Below, piece by piece: positions 15,327-23,883 of a DNA stretch of 32,959 nucleotides. The translations under genes and the position numbers were made by a program. Within the stretch, counting starts at the first letter, position 1. Every line of letters begins with the position of its first letter. The stretch spans positions 1 to 32,959 of the forward strand of contig CBCTVZ010000013.1 in the NCBI GenBank assembly GCA_965150505.1, given 5' to 3'. Under the pieces are notes generated by a model that was not told the origin of the DNA, ran no database searches, and saw only the letters and a list, made by a program, of their open reading frames with translations. Source of the DNA: JAGZHZ01 sp965150505. GTDB lineage: Bacteria > Bacillota > Clostridia > Lachnospirales > Lachnospiraceae.

Positions 15327-16274
15327 ATGATAAGCGACGAAAAAAAATTATTGAAACGAGAATTGCAGATATTATATCATGATTTATTTCAAAATCAGGA
15401 TCGATCTATGGAAAAGATGAATCGTTTTTTTGAAATTACAATGAAGATTGCAAGACCTGCCGTAGCGCGCCAAATGGGAAAAAGCGAAGATTCTTATGCT
15501 GTGGAAGATATTTTAAGTATAGGATATGGCATTTTATGGGAGCAGGGAATCATAGGCGGAAAGTTAAATTATGAGGAAGAGCGAGGATATTTTGCAGATT
15601 ACATTGTCGGAATTATGAATAAGTTGGTTCTGCGTCTTTGGAGAAGCGAAGAGAGAAAACGAAGATATGAAAGCAGTCTGTCGGAGGAGCAGACGCAGGA
15701 AGGTGGATTTTATCTGGAAGATACTCTGGATGCAGAGACGCATGGCAGTTTAAGAGGACCAGAAAGCGAAATAGAGTACAGAGAGACGAGAACGCTTCAG
15801 GAAAAAGCGGCGCGTTCCTTTTTAGATTGTGTGATCCAGTCGAAAGAACCGCCTCATCAATTATTGGCGATGTGTTATGTAAAATTGATGGCAACATTTT
15901 TAGATTTTTCTTTTCAGTATAATCCGTATCAATGGGCAGAAAGCATTATGAAAGATAAGACGCTGCGTCTGCTTGCAGATGAATTTTTAAAAATATCGAA
16001 TGAAAAATTGGATACGCAGTATAAAGAGTGGGGAAATTATTTTGAGAAAGCGATGAAAAGCGGATATCATAAATATGGAAGAGACTTTTCAGTTTTGGAA
16101 AAAGTGGTATTTACGGATCATTTTAATAGAAAAGATTTGGAAAATTATAGTGAGCGTTCGTGTAAAAAACTGATCAGTCAGTGGATGGAAAAGGTTGGAG
16201 AGGATGAAAATCTGGCAGAGCTGCTGATTCAGTACACAGAAAAACGGGAGATGGAAAAACAGAAAGTGAAATAA
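15327..16274 (+). CDS. Uncharacterised protein with sigma-region-2-like stretch
   Basis: 315 residues, no signal peptide or membrane span; not a family I can name. Residues about 55-115 (AVEDILSIGYGILWEQG, then YFADYIVGIMNKLVLRLWR and KRRYESSLSEE) recall sigma-70 region 2: an acidic helix pair, then an aromatic helix leading into an Arg-rich end. No convincing region 4 helix-turn-helix was found. The rest is helical and charged, ending in a Lys/Glu tail. I start at ATG 15327 after AGGAG; a TTG at 15273 is in frame but has no ribosome site. It leads a three-gene set with the small gene at 16300 and the secreted transglutaminase. The sigma-like reading is tentative. Confidence 0.7.
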   Translation: MISDEKKLLKRELQILYHDLFQNQDRSMEKMNRFFEITMKIARPAVARQMGKSEDSYAVEDILSIGYGILWEQGIIGGKLNYEEERGYFADYIVGIMNKLVLRLWRSEERKRRYESSLSEEQTQEGGFYLEDTLDAETHGSLRGPESEIEYRETRTLQEKAARSFLDCVIQSKEPPHQLLAMCYVKLMATFLDFSFQYNPYQWAESIMKDKTLRLLADEFLKISNEKLDTQYKEWGNYFEKAMKSGYHKYGRDFSVLEKVVFTDHFNRKDLENYSERSCKKLISQWMEKVGEDENLAELLIQYTEKREMEKQKVK

Positions 16275-16299
16275 AATAAAGAAGAAAAGGAGGATTCTC

Positions 16300-16560
16300 A
16301 TGCTCAGCGCAGAAGAAATTTATGAAATAGCGAGGAAATTTGTGTTTGATGAGAAACTTACTGTCATGGAAGAGCAAATAAAAGAAGAGATCTTAAACAA
16401 TCGCAATTATTATATTCAGTATTGTGCCGGCGTGGCGCTACTGGATATGATGGAGCGAAAAGGAGAGTATGAGCCTCGATATCGTGTTCGCAGTGTTCAG
16501 AATAAAAAAGAAAAAACAGAAGAAATTGAAATTCGAGAACAATTAGAAAATCAAGAGTGA
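16300..16560 (+). CDS. Small conserved-looking hypothetical protein
   Basis: 86 residues behind an excellent ribosome site (AAAAGGAGG, eight bases from ATG). The first 50 residues are helical with aromatic positions (EEIYEIARKFVFDE, then NYYIQYCAGVALLDMMERKG). The last 30 are almost entirely charged (KKEKTEEIEIREQLENQE). It has no signal peptide, membrane span or known motif. It lies 25 bases after the sigma-like gene and 14 bases before the transglutaminase start, so the three are probably co-transcribed. A partner or adaptor role is possible but not shown. Confidence 0.7.
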   Translation: MLSAEEIYEIARKFVFDEKLTVMEEQIKEEILNNRNYYIQYCAGVALLDMMERKGEYEPRYRVRSVQNKKEKTEEIEIREQLENQE

Positions 16561-16574
16561 AGGGGAAGAACAAC

Positions 16575-17660
16575 ATGGAGAAAAGCAAAATAAAACAATG
16601 TCTATTGGGGATTTGCTTTTTTTGTCTTCTTTTTCTGTCAGGAAAACAGGCGAAAGCGGAAGAATTTCAATTTTATTATCGGTTTTTAAATGAAGATCAA
16701 AGAGAGTTGTATGATCGAATTATTGATGCAGCGTATGCGTACGAGACAGAAGTGGAGGTAAATCGCCTCAGTGCGGCGCAGACAGAACAGGCATATTTGG
16801 CCGTATATTACGATCATCCAGAGATTTTTTGGCTGACCAGCGGATATCAGTACTGGAGTGATATGGAGGAATGTGTTACCGAAATCGAGATGGCATATAA
16901 CACTACCTGGGAAGAGAAGGAAGAACAGAGCAGATTGATTGAAGCTGCGATTCAGGAAGTATTGTATGAAGTCGATTATGGACAGGATACCTATGGAAAA
17001 ATTAAAAGCGTCTATGAATATCTGATTCAACATATTGATTACGAGGAGGATTCTCCATATAATCAGGATATACGCAGCGTATTTTTAAATTGGCAGTCCG
17101 TCTGCACGGGATATGCAAAAGCAATGCAGATTTTACTTGAAAGAATGGGGATTTTCTGTACTTGTGTCAGGGGAACGGCAAATGGAGGGTATCACGCTTG
17201 GAATTTGGTTCAGATTGATGGAGAATATTATTATATTGATGCGACATGGGGAGATCCTGTGTATCTGAATGAAGAAGATACAAGCAATGAGATTGACTAC
17301 ACCTATCTTTGCTGTACACAGGAAGTGTTATTTCGGACGCATACACCGGAGGATATGGCGATTCTTCCGGAATGTAGTTCAGAGCTTTATAATTATTATA
17401 TATTAAATGGAATGTATTTACACAGTGGAGACAGAGATTCTGTCTATCAGTATGTGGCGAATATCATATGGCAGGGCGGAAGAGAAGCCGTGATGAGCTT
17501 CCCTTCTGAGGAACAGTATTGGACAGCAAAGATGGAATTGCTGGAGTATGGACTGTTGAATGAATTGATGGATCAATATTTACAAGTTTATGGCGAAGAG
17601 CAGATTTCTTTCACTTATGAGACAAGAGATCAGGAGTTTGTGATTCGATTATATTGGTGA
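16575..17660 (+). CDS. Secreted transglutaminase-like (cysteine protease fold) protein
   Basis: 361 residues with a signal peptide (MEKSKIK, then a hydrophobic stretch, then AKAEE near 30). The transglutaminase-like core (about 140-235) has the full triad: Cys177 (SVCTGYAKAM), His207 (GGYHAWNLV) and Asp222 (YIDATWGDP). Such domains act as peptidases or as amide-bond-forming or -breaking enzymes on the cell surface. The N-terminal part (35-135) resembles the helical region that precedes the core in Firmicute homologues. I start at ATG 16575 after AGGGGAAG; a GTG at 16557 overlaps the upstream gene. The last 31 bases overlap the convergent minus-strand gene. Confidence 0.85.
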   Translation: MEKSKIKQCLLGICFFCLLFLSGKQAKAEEFQFYYRFLNEDQRELYDRIIDAAYAYETEVEVNRLSAAQTEQAYLAVYYDHPEIFWLTSGYQYWSDMEECVTEIEMAYNTTWEEKEEQSRLIEAAIQEVLYEVDYGQDTYGKIKSVYEYLIQHIDYEEDSPYNQDIRSVFLNWQSVCTGYAKAMQILLERMGIFCTCVRGTANGGYHAWNLVQIDGEYYYIDATWGDPVYLNEEDTSNEIDYTYLCCTQEVLFRTHTPEDMAILPECSSELYNYYILNGMYLHSGDRDSVYQYVANIIWQGGREAVMSFPSEEQYWTAKMELLEYGLLNELMDQYLQVYGEEQISFTYETRDQEFVIRLYW

Positions 17661-18280
17661 CGATAACAAAGTAAAAGAATGATTCCGCCGGCGATCAGAA
17701 AGAGAAAGAGCGCTGCTGCACAGTGAAAAAAGTATTCCTCTGGAAGAATGTTGATAATAGGATCGGTATAAGGGTTAAACAGCCAAAGATCGTTCCGAAA
17801 TAAAATCGTGTGCATCGTGACAAATACCGTATGAAAAGATACGATACTAAAGACAGCAAGCAAAACAGGAAGAATGAGAACCAGGATACCGGAAAATTTT
17901 AAATACCGGAAATCTTGGTTTTTCTTTTTTTGACGCAGGATCGGTATTAGCAAAAGTATGGAAGAAAAGGACATCGCATAGATGGCATAAAAAATATGAC
18001 GTACTTCTTCAAAGTGCTGAATACCGGAAGCAGAGGAAGGCAGGGTTGGGAGCTGAAACGTATCATGAAAAAATGGAAGACAAGTGCGGATCAGATAGTC
18101 ATAGTTCAGCAAAATTTCTTCTTTACTGTATCCTGTAATCTCAGGAAGATTAAAAAAATGGAGATCAAACAGATAAAGCGGTCGAAAGAGAAGAACAAAG
18201 AGCAGACCAAGCCCGATAAAAGAAAATAAAAACAGAAAACTGATTCCAAGATCTACAAAAGTATGTTTTAGATTTTTCAA
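17630..18280 (-). CDS. Lit-like TIGR01906/DUF1461 membrane protein
   Basis: 216-residue membrane protein with about four hydrophobic spans (10-33, 97-116, 130-150, 186-206). Motifs match the TIGR01906/DUF1461 family: GIQHFEEVRHIF with His89, FHTVFVTMH with His150 and His157, and LFNPYTDPIINILPEEYF. Known work on this family assigns lipoprotein intramolecular transacylase (Lit) activity, with conserved histidines; that assignment is from memory and should be checked. The start is TTG 18280, because AGGAGG stands seven bases before it. An ATG-initiated frame from 18325 would read through that ribosome site. Promoter at 18403-18431. It overlaps the convergent transglutaminase gene and no terminator is visible between them. 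Confidence 0.75.
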   Translation of the reverse strand: MKNLKHTFVDLGISFLFLFSFIGLGLLFVLLFRPLYLFDLHFFNLPEITGYSKEEILLNYDYLIRTCLPFFHDTFQLPTLPSSASGIQHFEEVRHIFYAIYAMSFSSILLLIPILRQKKKNQDFRYLKFSGILVLILPVLLAVFSIVSFHTVFVTMHTILFRNDLWLFNPYTDPIINILPEEYFFHCAAALFLFLIAGGIILLLCYRHQYNRITNS

Positions 18281-18402
18281 AGTAATTTCCTCCTGCAAAA
18301 TGTAAAATAGATATGGGCAATACATCCATTACTCCGACCCGAAAGGATGGAGGCTGATTAATAAATCTGCAAAAACAATAAAAAGATTTATAATTTCTGA
18401 CT

Positions 18403-18431
18403 ATTATATCATACAAAAAAATGGGAGTCCA
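18403..18431 (-). promoter_or_regulatory. Promoter of the Lit-like gene, minus strand
   Basis: On the minus strand: TGGACT (18426-18431), 17-base spacer, TATAAT (18403-18408), with TGA before the -10. It gives a leader of about 115 bases. Confidence 0.65.
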
Positions 18432-18457
18432 TATTCAGAAAACGGAGAGAAAAACGG

Positions 18458-18486
18458 ATGACTCTTTTTTTGATGTATGGTATGAT
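18458..18486 (+). promoter_or_regulatory. Promoter of the FtsX-type ABC operon
   Basis: ATGACT (18458-18463), 17-base spacer, TATGAT (18481-18486), preceded by TGG. It lies back-to-back with the minus-strand promoter at 18403-18431; the two -35 elements are 26 bases apart. The longest possible ORF start at 18458 falls inside this promoter, supporting the later ATG. Confidence 0.65.
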
Positions 18487-18556
18487 AAATGATAATAAGA
18501 GAAGAGAAAAGAACACCAAAGAGAGGAAGAAGAAATCAAGAAGAGAAGGTGATGAG

Positions 18557-19273
18557 ATGCAGGATCAAAAGAAGGATTTTGTGAAGGTAGAAAAGGTATC
18601 GAAAATTTACAAAATGGGTGAAGTAGAGATTCGAGCGGTAAACGAGATTGAATTTTCTCTGGATAAGGGAGAATTTGTCGTCATTGTAGGCCCAAGTGGC
18701 GCAGGAAAAACGACGGTGCTGAACATCTTAGGAGGGATGGACACGGCAACGAGCGGACACGTCTGGGTAGATGGAAAAGATATTGCAAAATATTCCCAAA
18801 AACAGTTGACCGCATATCGCAGGGATGACATTGGATTTGTATTTCAGTTTTACAATCTGATTCCGAACTTAACGGCTCTGGAAAATGTAGAACTTGCTCT
18901 TCAGATTTGCAAAGATCCGCTTGATGCAGAAACGGTATTGAATGAAGTAGGACTTCAAGAAAGAATGAAAAATTTTCCAGCGCAGCTTTCCGGAGGCGAA
19001 CAGCAGCGTGTTTCAATCGCCCGCGCACTTGCCAAAAATCCAAAACTGTTGTTATGTGACGAACCGACAGGCGCTCTTGATTATCAGACAGGAAAAGCCA
19101 TATTAAAACTTTTACAGGATATGTGCCGTGAAAGAGGAATGACCGTGATTGTGATTACTCACAATTCTGCGATTGCTCCTATGGCCGACCGTGTGATTAA
19201 GATTAAGAATGGCAAGGTGTCAAGCATGAAGCAGAACGACTGCCCAATGAACGTAGAAGAAATTGAATGGTAG
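18557..19273 (+). CDS. ABC transporter ATP-binding protein, MacB/LolD-like
   Basis: 238-residue ATPase for an FtsX-type permease (mechanotransmission rather than classic transport in known relatives). Motifs: Walker A GPSGAGKTT (45-53), Q-loop Gln97 (FVFQFYNLIP), signature LSGGEQQ (144-150), Walker B LLLCDEPTGALD (164-175) and His202 in VITHN. The Q-loop and DEPTGALD wording are typical of the MacB/LolD/FtsE group. I start at ATG 18557 (AGAAGGTGAT upstream); the longer frame begins in the promoter. The permease follows directly, so they form one operon. Confidence 0.93.
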   Translation: MQDQKKDFVKVEKVSKIYKMGEVEIRAVNEIEFSLDKGEFVVIVGPSGAGKTTVLNILGGMDTATSGHVWVDGKDIAKYSQKQLTAYRRDDIGFVFQFYNLIPNLTALENVELALQICKDPLDAETVLNEVGLQERMKNFPAQLSGGEQQRVSIARALAKNPKLLLCDEPTGALDYQTGKAILKLLQDMCRERGMTVIVITHNSAIAPMADRVIKIKNGKVSSMKQNDCPMNVEEIEW

Positions 19274-19281
19274 GTGCGAAG

Positions 19282-22200
19282 ATGAAGAAAACTGCATTGA
19301 GAAAAGATTTTAAAATGGAAATCAAAAAGACGTTGAATCGTTTTTTATCCATTCTATTCATTGTAGCACTTGGAGTTGCTTTTTTCTCTGGCATTCAGTC
19401 AGCAGCGCCGGATATGCGTTATACAGCCGATGAATATTTTGACCAGCATCATCTTGCTGATATCAAAGTGATCAGTACCTTGGGATTGACAGAAGAAAAT
19501 ATTCAGACGATGCAGGAAATAGATGGTGTAGAACGCGTATATGCAGGGTATATGACGGATGTTTTATGCGGAGAAGAAAATTCTCAGAAAGTACTGCATG
19601 TGGAATCTATATTTGAAGATATCAATAAAGTGGATATAGAGGAAGGAAGACTGCCGCAAAAAGAGGGAGAATGTTTTTTGGATACCGATTTTGCAGCAGA
19701 GAATCATTATCATGTAGGGGATACGCTGATCTTTTCCGAGGGAAAAGAGGAAGAGGAAGAAACTCTTTTAAAGACAACGAAATATACGATTAGTGGAATT
19801 GGAAGCGCTAGTACATACATTTCTTTTGGAAGAGGAAGCTCCACACTTGGAACAGGAACGGTAGCAGGATTTGCATATATTCTTCCAGAAAATTTTGATT
19901 CTGATATTTACACACAGGCATATATCACAGTAGAAGGAGCAAAAGAGCTGACAGCATATACTGAAGAATATGATAACTGTGTGGAAGAAGTAAAAGAAGT
20001 TCTGGATGAGCAGACAGAGATCATGGCACAAGACCGATATGATTCGATTTTGTCTGAGGCAAGAGGAAGTCTGGCAAATGCAAACCGCAGTCTTGCAAGT
20101 GGAAAGAGAGAGTTAAAGAGTGGCGTTGAGGATGCCAGAAAAGAACTGGCAGATGCAAAGCTGGATATGTTAGAGGGCGAGAAAGAAATCTGGGATGCAC
20201 AGGAAGAGATTGCATCAGGAAGAGAAGAGCTTTTGAGCGGACAGGCACAGCTTGTGACGGCACAAAAAGAATTAGAGGAAAGTCAGAAACAGATTGCTTC
20301 CGGAGAAGAACAGTTAAATGCAGGATGGGCGGAGTATAATCAGTCAAAAGCGGAGCTGGATGAAGCGCAGGCAACACTGGGATGGCTGGACGAATTGATT
20401 GCACAGTGGATGGCAACAGACGACCAGATTTGGCAGGCAGAACAGTTGAGAGTGACAATCAGTGAGACAACGCCGGTTCTGGAACAAAGTCTGGCACAGT
20501 TAAATGCGCAGCAGGCGGAAATTGATGCTGGAAAAGCGGAGATCGAAAATGGAAAGAATGAGATTTCACGTTCCATCGAACAGATAAAAGCATCCAAAAA
20601 AGAACTTGCAGATGGAAGTGAAGAAATTCGACAAGCTAAGATACAGCTTTTAGAAGGTCAGAAAGAATATTTTGACGGCAAGGACGATGCTGTGAAAGAG
20701 ATTTTGGATGCGCAGGAAGAAATTGACGACGGTCAGAGAGAAATCACAGATGCACAGAAAGAATTGGATGATCTCGAAGAGCCAAACGTATATGTGATGG
20801 ATCGTGACGCGGCATTTCAGGATTACAGCAGCTGCGGTGAAAATGCAGACCGTATCCGAAATATTGGAAAAGTATTCCCAGTCATCTTCTTTTTAGTTGC
20901 AGCGCTTGTCAGCTTGACGACAATGGCAAGAATGGTAGAGGAAGAACGAACGCAGATTGGAACGATGAAAGCGTTGGGATATGGAAAAGGCTCTATCATG
21001 GCAAAATATCTGGGCTATGCGTTTATTGCGACAGCATTAGGAAGTGTCATAGGATTTTTGATAGGAGAAAAAATTCTGCCGTTTATCATTATCTATGCGT
21101 ATCGAATCATGTTCCCGCATATGACTGGAATGGTCATTCCATATAATATGGAATATGCTGTGATTGCGTCAGGAGCAGCGCTCGTTTGTACGATAGGAGC
21201 GACAATCGCTTCTTGCTATAAAGAGTTTGCAGATACGCCGGCTGTCTTGATGCGTCCGCCAGCACCAAAGGAAGGAAAACGTGTGTGGCTGGAATATCTG
21301 CCATTTATCTGGAAACATTTAAGCTTTACATGGAAATCGACAATCCGAAATTTGATGCGCTATAAAAAACGATTCTTTATGACAATTCTAGGAATCGGCG
21401 GATGTATGGCACTCCTGCTCGTAGGATTTGGACTGCGAGATTCCATCTTAGATATTGCAAGAATCCAATATAAAGAGATTCAGCTTTACGATGCCACAGC
21501 GCTCTTTGAGGACAGTGCTACAAAAGAAGATCGAATGGAAGTGATGGAGCAGATGGAACAAAACAGTGAGATCGACGGATATGGGGAAGTCTTGATGAAG
21601 CAGATGAAGTTAAGAGATACAAAGAAAGATCAGGAAGTTTATCTGTTTATCATGGAAGATATGTCCGAGATGGAGCGTTTTATAAAACTGCGTGACAGAA
21701 AGACAAAAGAACCGTATGTTCTGGATGACGATGGAATTATTCTGACGGAGAAGATTGCAAAATTGCTTGGCGTATCGGAAGGCGACACCGTTGTGATCGG
21801 AGACGATGACTTAGGCGATGTGGAAGCGACGATTTCTCATATTACAGAAAATTATATGAGTCATTATCTGTATATGACTCCTTCCTTATATGAAAAATTG
21901 TATGGCCAAGAACCAGAATACAACAGTATTTTATTCCAGAGTGTAGAAAAAGATCAAGCGACGCTCGACCGTATCGGAGAAGAACTTCTGAAAAATGAAA
22001 AAGTAGTCAACCTCTCTTATACAGGATCTCTGGAAAAGAGAGTGGATGATATGTTGGGAAGTCTTGATATTGTTATCTTTGTCTTGATTGTATCAGCCGG
22101 AATGCTTGCTTTTGTGGTTCTTTACAACTTAAATAATATTAATATTAATGAAAGAAAGAGAGAACTTGCCACGATTAAAGTGCTGGGATTTTATGACGGA

Positions 22201-22464
22201 GAAGTTTCGGCATACGTCTACAGAGAAAATATTCTTCTTACGATCATTGGAACGGGTGTTGGAGTTTTATTTGGAATTTTACTCCACCGCTATATCATTG
22301 TGACAGTAGAGATCGATCTGTGTATGTTTGGACGAAATATTGACTGGCCGAGTTATCTGTACAGTATTTTATTTACATTTGGATTTTCTTTTATTGTAAA
22401 CGTCTTTATGCATTTCAAATTAAAGAAAATTGACATGGTAGAATCTCTAAAGAGTGTGGAATAG
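19282..22464 (+). CDS. Large FtsX-type ABC permease with extracellular coiled coil
   Basis: About 1060-residue permease paired with the preceding ATPase. Layout: an N-terminal membrane span (ILFIVALGVAFFSGI), a MacB-like extracellular region to about 235, a long heptad-rich coil (about 240-500) with repeated A/SG..EL and A..EL steps, then FtsX domain 1 with three spans (about 530-650, including KALGYGKGSIMAKYLGYAF). A second span near 700, another extracellular domain (720-910) and FtsX domain 2 (about 925-1055, including VLGFYDGEVSAYVYREN) complete it. ATG 19282 follows AGGTGCGAAG; ATG 19267 overlaps the ATPase stop and is also possible. Family members act in peptide or lipid resistance or cell-wall control; the substrate here is unknown. 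Confidence 0.9.
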   Translation: MKKTALRKDFKMEIKKTLNRFLSILFIVALGVAFFSGIQSAAPDMRYTADEYFDQHHLADIKVISTLGLTEENIQTMQEIDGVERVYAGYMTDVLCGEENSQKVLHVESIFEDINKVDIEEGRLPQKEGECFLDTDFAAENHYHVGDTLIFSEGKEEEEETLLKTTKYTISGIGSASTYISFGRGSSTLGTGTVAGFAYILPENFDSDIYTQAYITVEGAKELTAYTEEYDNCVEEVKEVLDEQTEIMAQDRYDSILSEARGSLANANRSLASGKRELKSGVEDARKELADAKLDMLEGEKEIWDAQEEIASGREELLSGQAQLVTAQKELEESQKQIASGEEQLNAGWAEYNQSKAELDEAQATLGWLDELIAQWMATDDQIWQAEQLRVTISETTPVLEQSLAQLNAQQAEIDAGKAEIENGKNEISRSIEQIKASKKELADGSEEIRQAKIQLLEGQKEYFDGKDDAVKEILDAQEEIDDGQREITDAQKELDDLEEPNVYVMDRDAAFQDYSSCGENADRIRNIGKVFPVIFFLVAALVSLTTMARMVEEERTQIGTMKALGYGKGSIMAKYLGYAFIATALGSVIGFLIGEKILPFIIIYAYRIMFPHMTGMVIPYNMEYAVIASGAALVCTIGATIASCYKEFADTPAVLMRPPAPKEGKRVWLEYLPFIWKHLSFTWKSTIRNLMRYKKRFFMTILGIGGCMALLLVGFGLRDSILDIARIQYKEIQLYDATALFEDSATKEDRMEVMEQMEQNSEIDGYGEVLMKQMKLRDTKKDQEVYLFIMEDMSEMERFIKLRDRKTKEPYVLDDDGIILTEKIAKLLGVSEGDTVVIGDDDLGDVEATISHITENYMSHYLYMTPSLYEKLYGQEPEYNSILFQSVEKDQATLDRIGEELLKNEKVVNLSYTGSLEKRVDDMLGSLDIVIFVLIVSAGMLAFVVLYNLNNININERKRELATIKVLGFYDGEVSAYVYRENILLTIIGTGVGVLFGILLHRYIIVTVEIDLCMFGRNIDWPSYLYSILFTFGFSFIVNVFMHFKLKKIDMVESLKSVE

Positions 22465-22480
22465 AAAGGAACGAAAAAAG

Positions 22481-23863
22481 ATGAATTTGCCGGAAAGATT
22501 TACGGAAAAAATGAAGGGGCTGCTAGGGGATGAGTATGAAGCATTTATAAAAAGCTATGAAGAGGGCAGAAATTTTGGATTGAGAGTCAACACTTCAAAG
22601 ATCAGCCCAGAAGAATTTCAAAAGATTGCCCCTTTTCATCTGAAACGTATCCCGTGGGTGAAAAACGGATTTTATTATGAGGCAGAAGATCGCCCAGCGC
22701 GTCATCCATTTTACTATGCTGGATTATATTATTTACAGGAGCCGAGCGCAATGTCGCCGGCTTCTCGTTTGGAAATCGAATCGGGAGACAAAGTGCTGGA
22801 TCTTTGCGCTGCTCCCGGAGGAAAAGCGACAGAGCTTGGGGCGAAGTTGAGAGGAGAAGGGCTTCTTGTTGCAAATGATATCAGCGCATCGAGGGCAAGA
22901 GCTCTTCTAAAAAATGTAGAGATTTTTGGGATACCAAACGCATTTTTGATCAACGAAGTTCCAGCAAAAATTGCAGACCAGTTTGAGGAGTTTTTTGATA
23001 AGATTCTTTTGGATGCCCCATGTTCCGGAGAGGGGATGTTCCGAAAAGATCCTGATGTGGCGAAAGTCTGGAGTCAGGAGAAATCGCTGGAATGTTCCAG
23101 AATCCAGAAAGATCTTATTTTATCTGCCGCAAAAATGCTTTCGCCTGGCGGAATGCTTTTATACTCAACTTGTACTTTTTCACCGGAAGAAAATGAGGAA
23201 GTCATTCAATATCTGTTAGACAGCAGGGATGATTTTTCATTAGTTCCAATGGAAGCATATGAAGGATTTTCAACGGGCAGACCGGAATGGACAGAAAATG
23301 GCTCAGAAGAGTTGAAAAAGTGCGTTCGCATCTGGCCTCATAAGATGAACGGAGAAGGACATTTTATGGCGCTTCTGAAAAAAGAGGGCATTGCAGGAAA
23401 AAGAAGTATTCCAAATAGAAAAGGAATGGTTGTCACAAAGGCGGACAAAAAGATTCTGGATGAATTTTTTAAAAATGTCAGAAAACCGCTTGATCTGGAA
23501 ACGGTTGAGATCCGAAAAGATCAGGTATATCAAGTGACAAAACTTTTGGGAGACAGAAAAGGCATCAATTTTTTAAGAAATGGTCTGTATCTGGGAGAGA
23601 TGAAAAAGGGAAGATTTGAACCGAGTCAATCGCTTGCTATGGCTCTCAAAAAAGAGGAGTATGATTCTGTTGTGGATTTGCATTTTGATGATCCGAGAAC
23701 GGAAAAGTATCTGAAAGGAGAGACGATTGAGATCGATGATATCGAAACGAGCAGGAAGAATGGATGGCAGCTCGTATGCGTGGATGGATACCCGCTGGGA
23801 TGGGGAAAATTAGTAAACGGTACTTTAAAAAATAAATATCATGCAGGCTGGAGAATGAAGTAG
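22481..23863 (+). CDS. rsmF: RsmF/NOL1-type RNA m5C methyltransferase
   Basis: SAM-dependent cytosine-C5 methyltransferase acting on RNA, probably 16S rRNA. 460 residues: an N-terminal RNA-binding part, a Rossmann core with SAM motif DLCAAPGGKA (107-116), motif IV DAPCSGEGMFR with Cys181, and motif VI STCTFSPEENE with the catalytic Cys231. A C-terminal PUA-like domain (about 380-460) ends in GYPLGWGKLVNG and KYHAGWR, typical of the RsmF group. I start at ATG 22481 after GAAAGGAACG, 16 bases past the permease stop; a start at 22454 would overlap the permease. The exact target cytidine is not determined by sequence. Confidence 0.92.
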   Translation: MNLPERFTEKMKGLLGDEYEAFIKSYEEGRNFGLRVNTSKISPEEFQKIAPFHLKRIPWVKNGFYYEAEDRPARHPFYYAGLYYLQEPSAMSPASRLEIESGDKVLDLCAAPGGKATELGAKLRGEGLLVANDISASRARALLKNVEIFGIPNAFLINEVPAKIADQFEEFFDKILLDAPCSGEGMFRKDPDVAKVWSQEKSLECSRIQKDLILSAAKMLSPGGMLLYSTCTFSPEENEEVIQYLLDSRDDFSLVPMEAYEGFSTGRPEWTENGSEELKKCVRIWPHKMNGEGHFMALLKKEGIAGKRSIPNRKGMVVTKADKKILDEFFKNVRKPLDLETVEIRKDQVYQVTKLLGDRKGINFLRNGLYLGEMKKGRFEPSQSLAMALKKEEYDSVVDLHFDDPRTEKYLKGETIEIDDIETSRKNGWQLVCVDGYPLGWGKLVNGTLKNKYHAGWRMK

Positions 23864-23883
23864 AAGAGACAGGAGGAAATCGT

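Noticed and set aside
20021..20458. 145-codon minus-strand ORF inside the FtsX permease
   Set aside because: It lies opposite the heptad-coil coding region, whose repetitive codons leave the complementary frame open by chance; no motif and no ribosome site.
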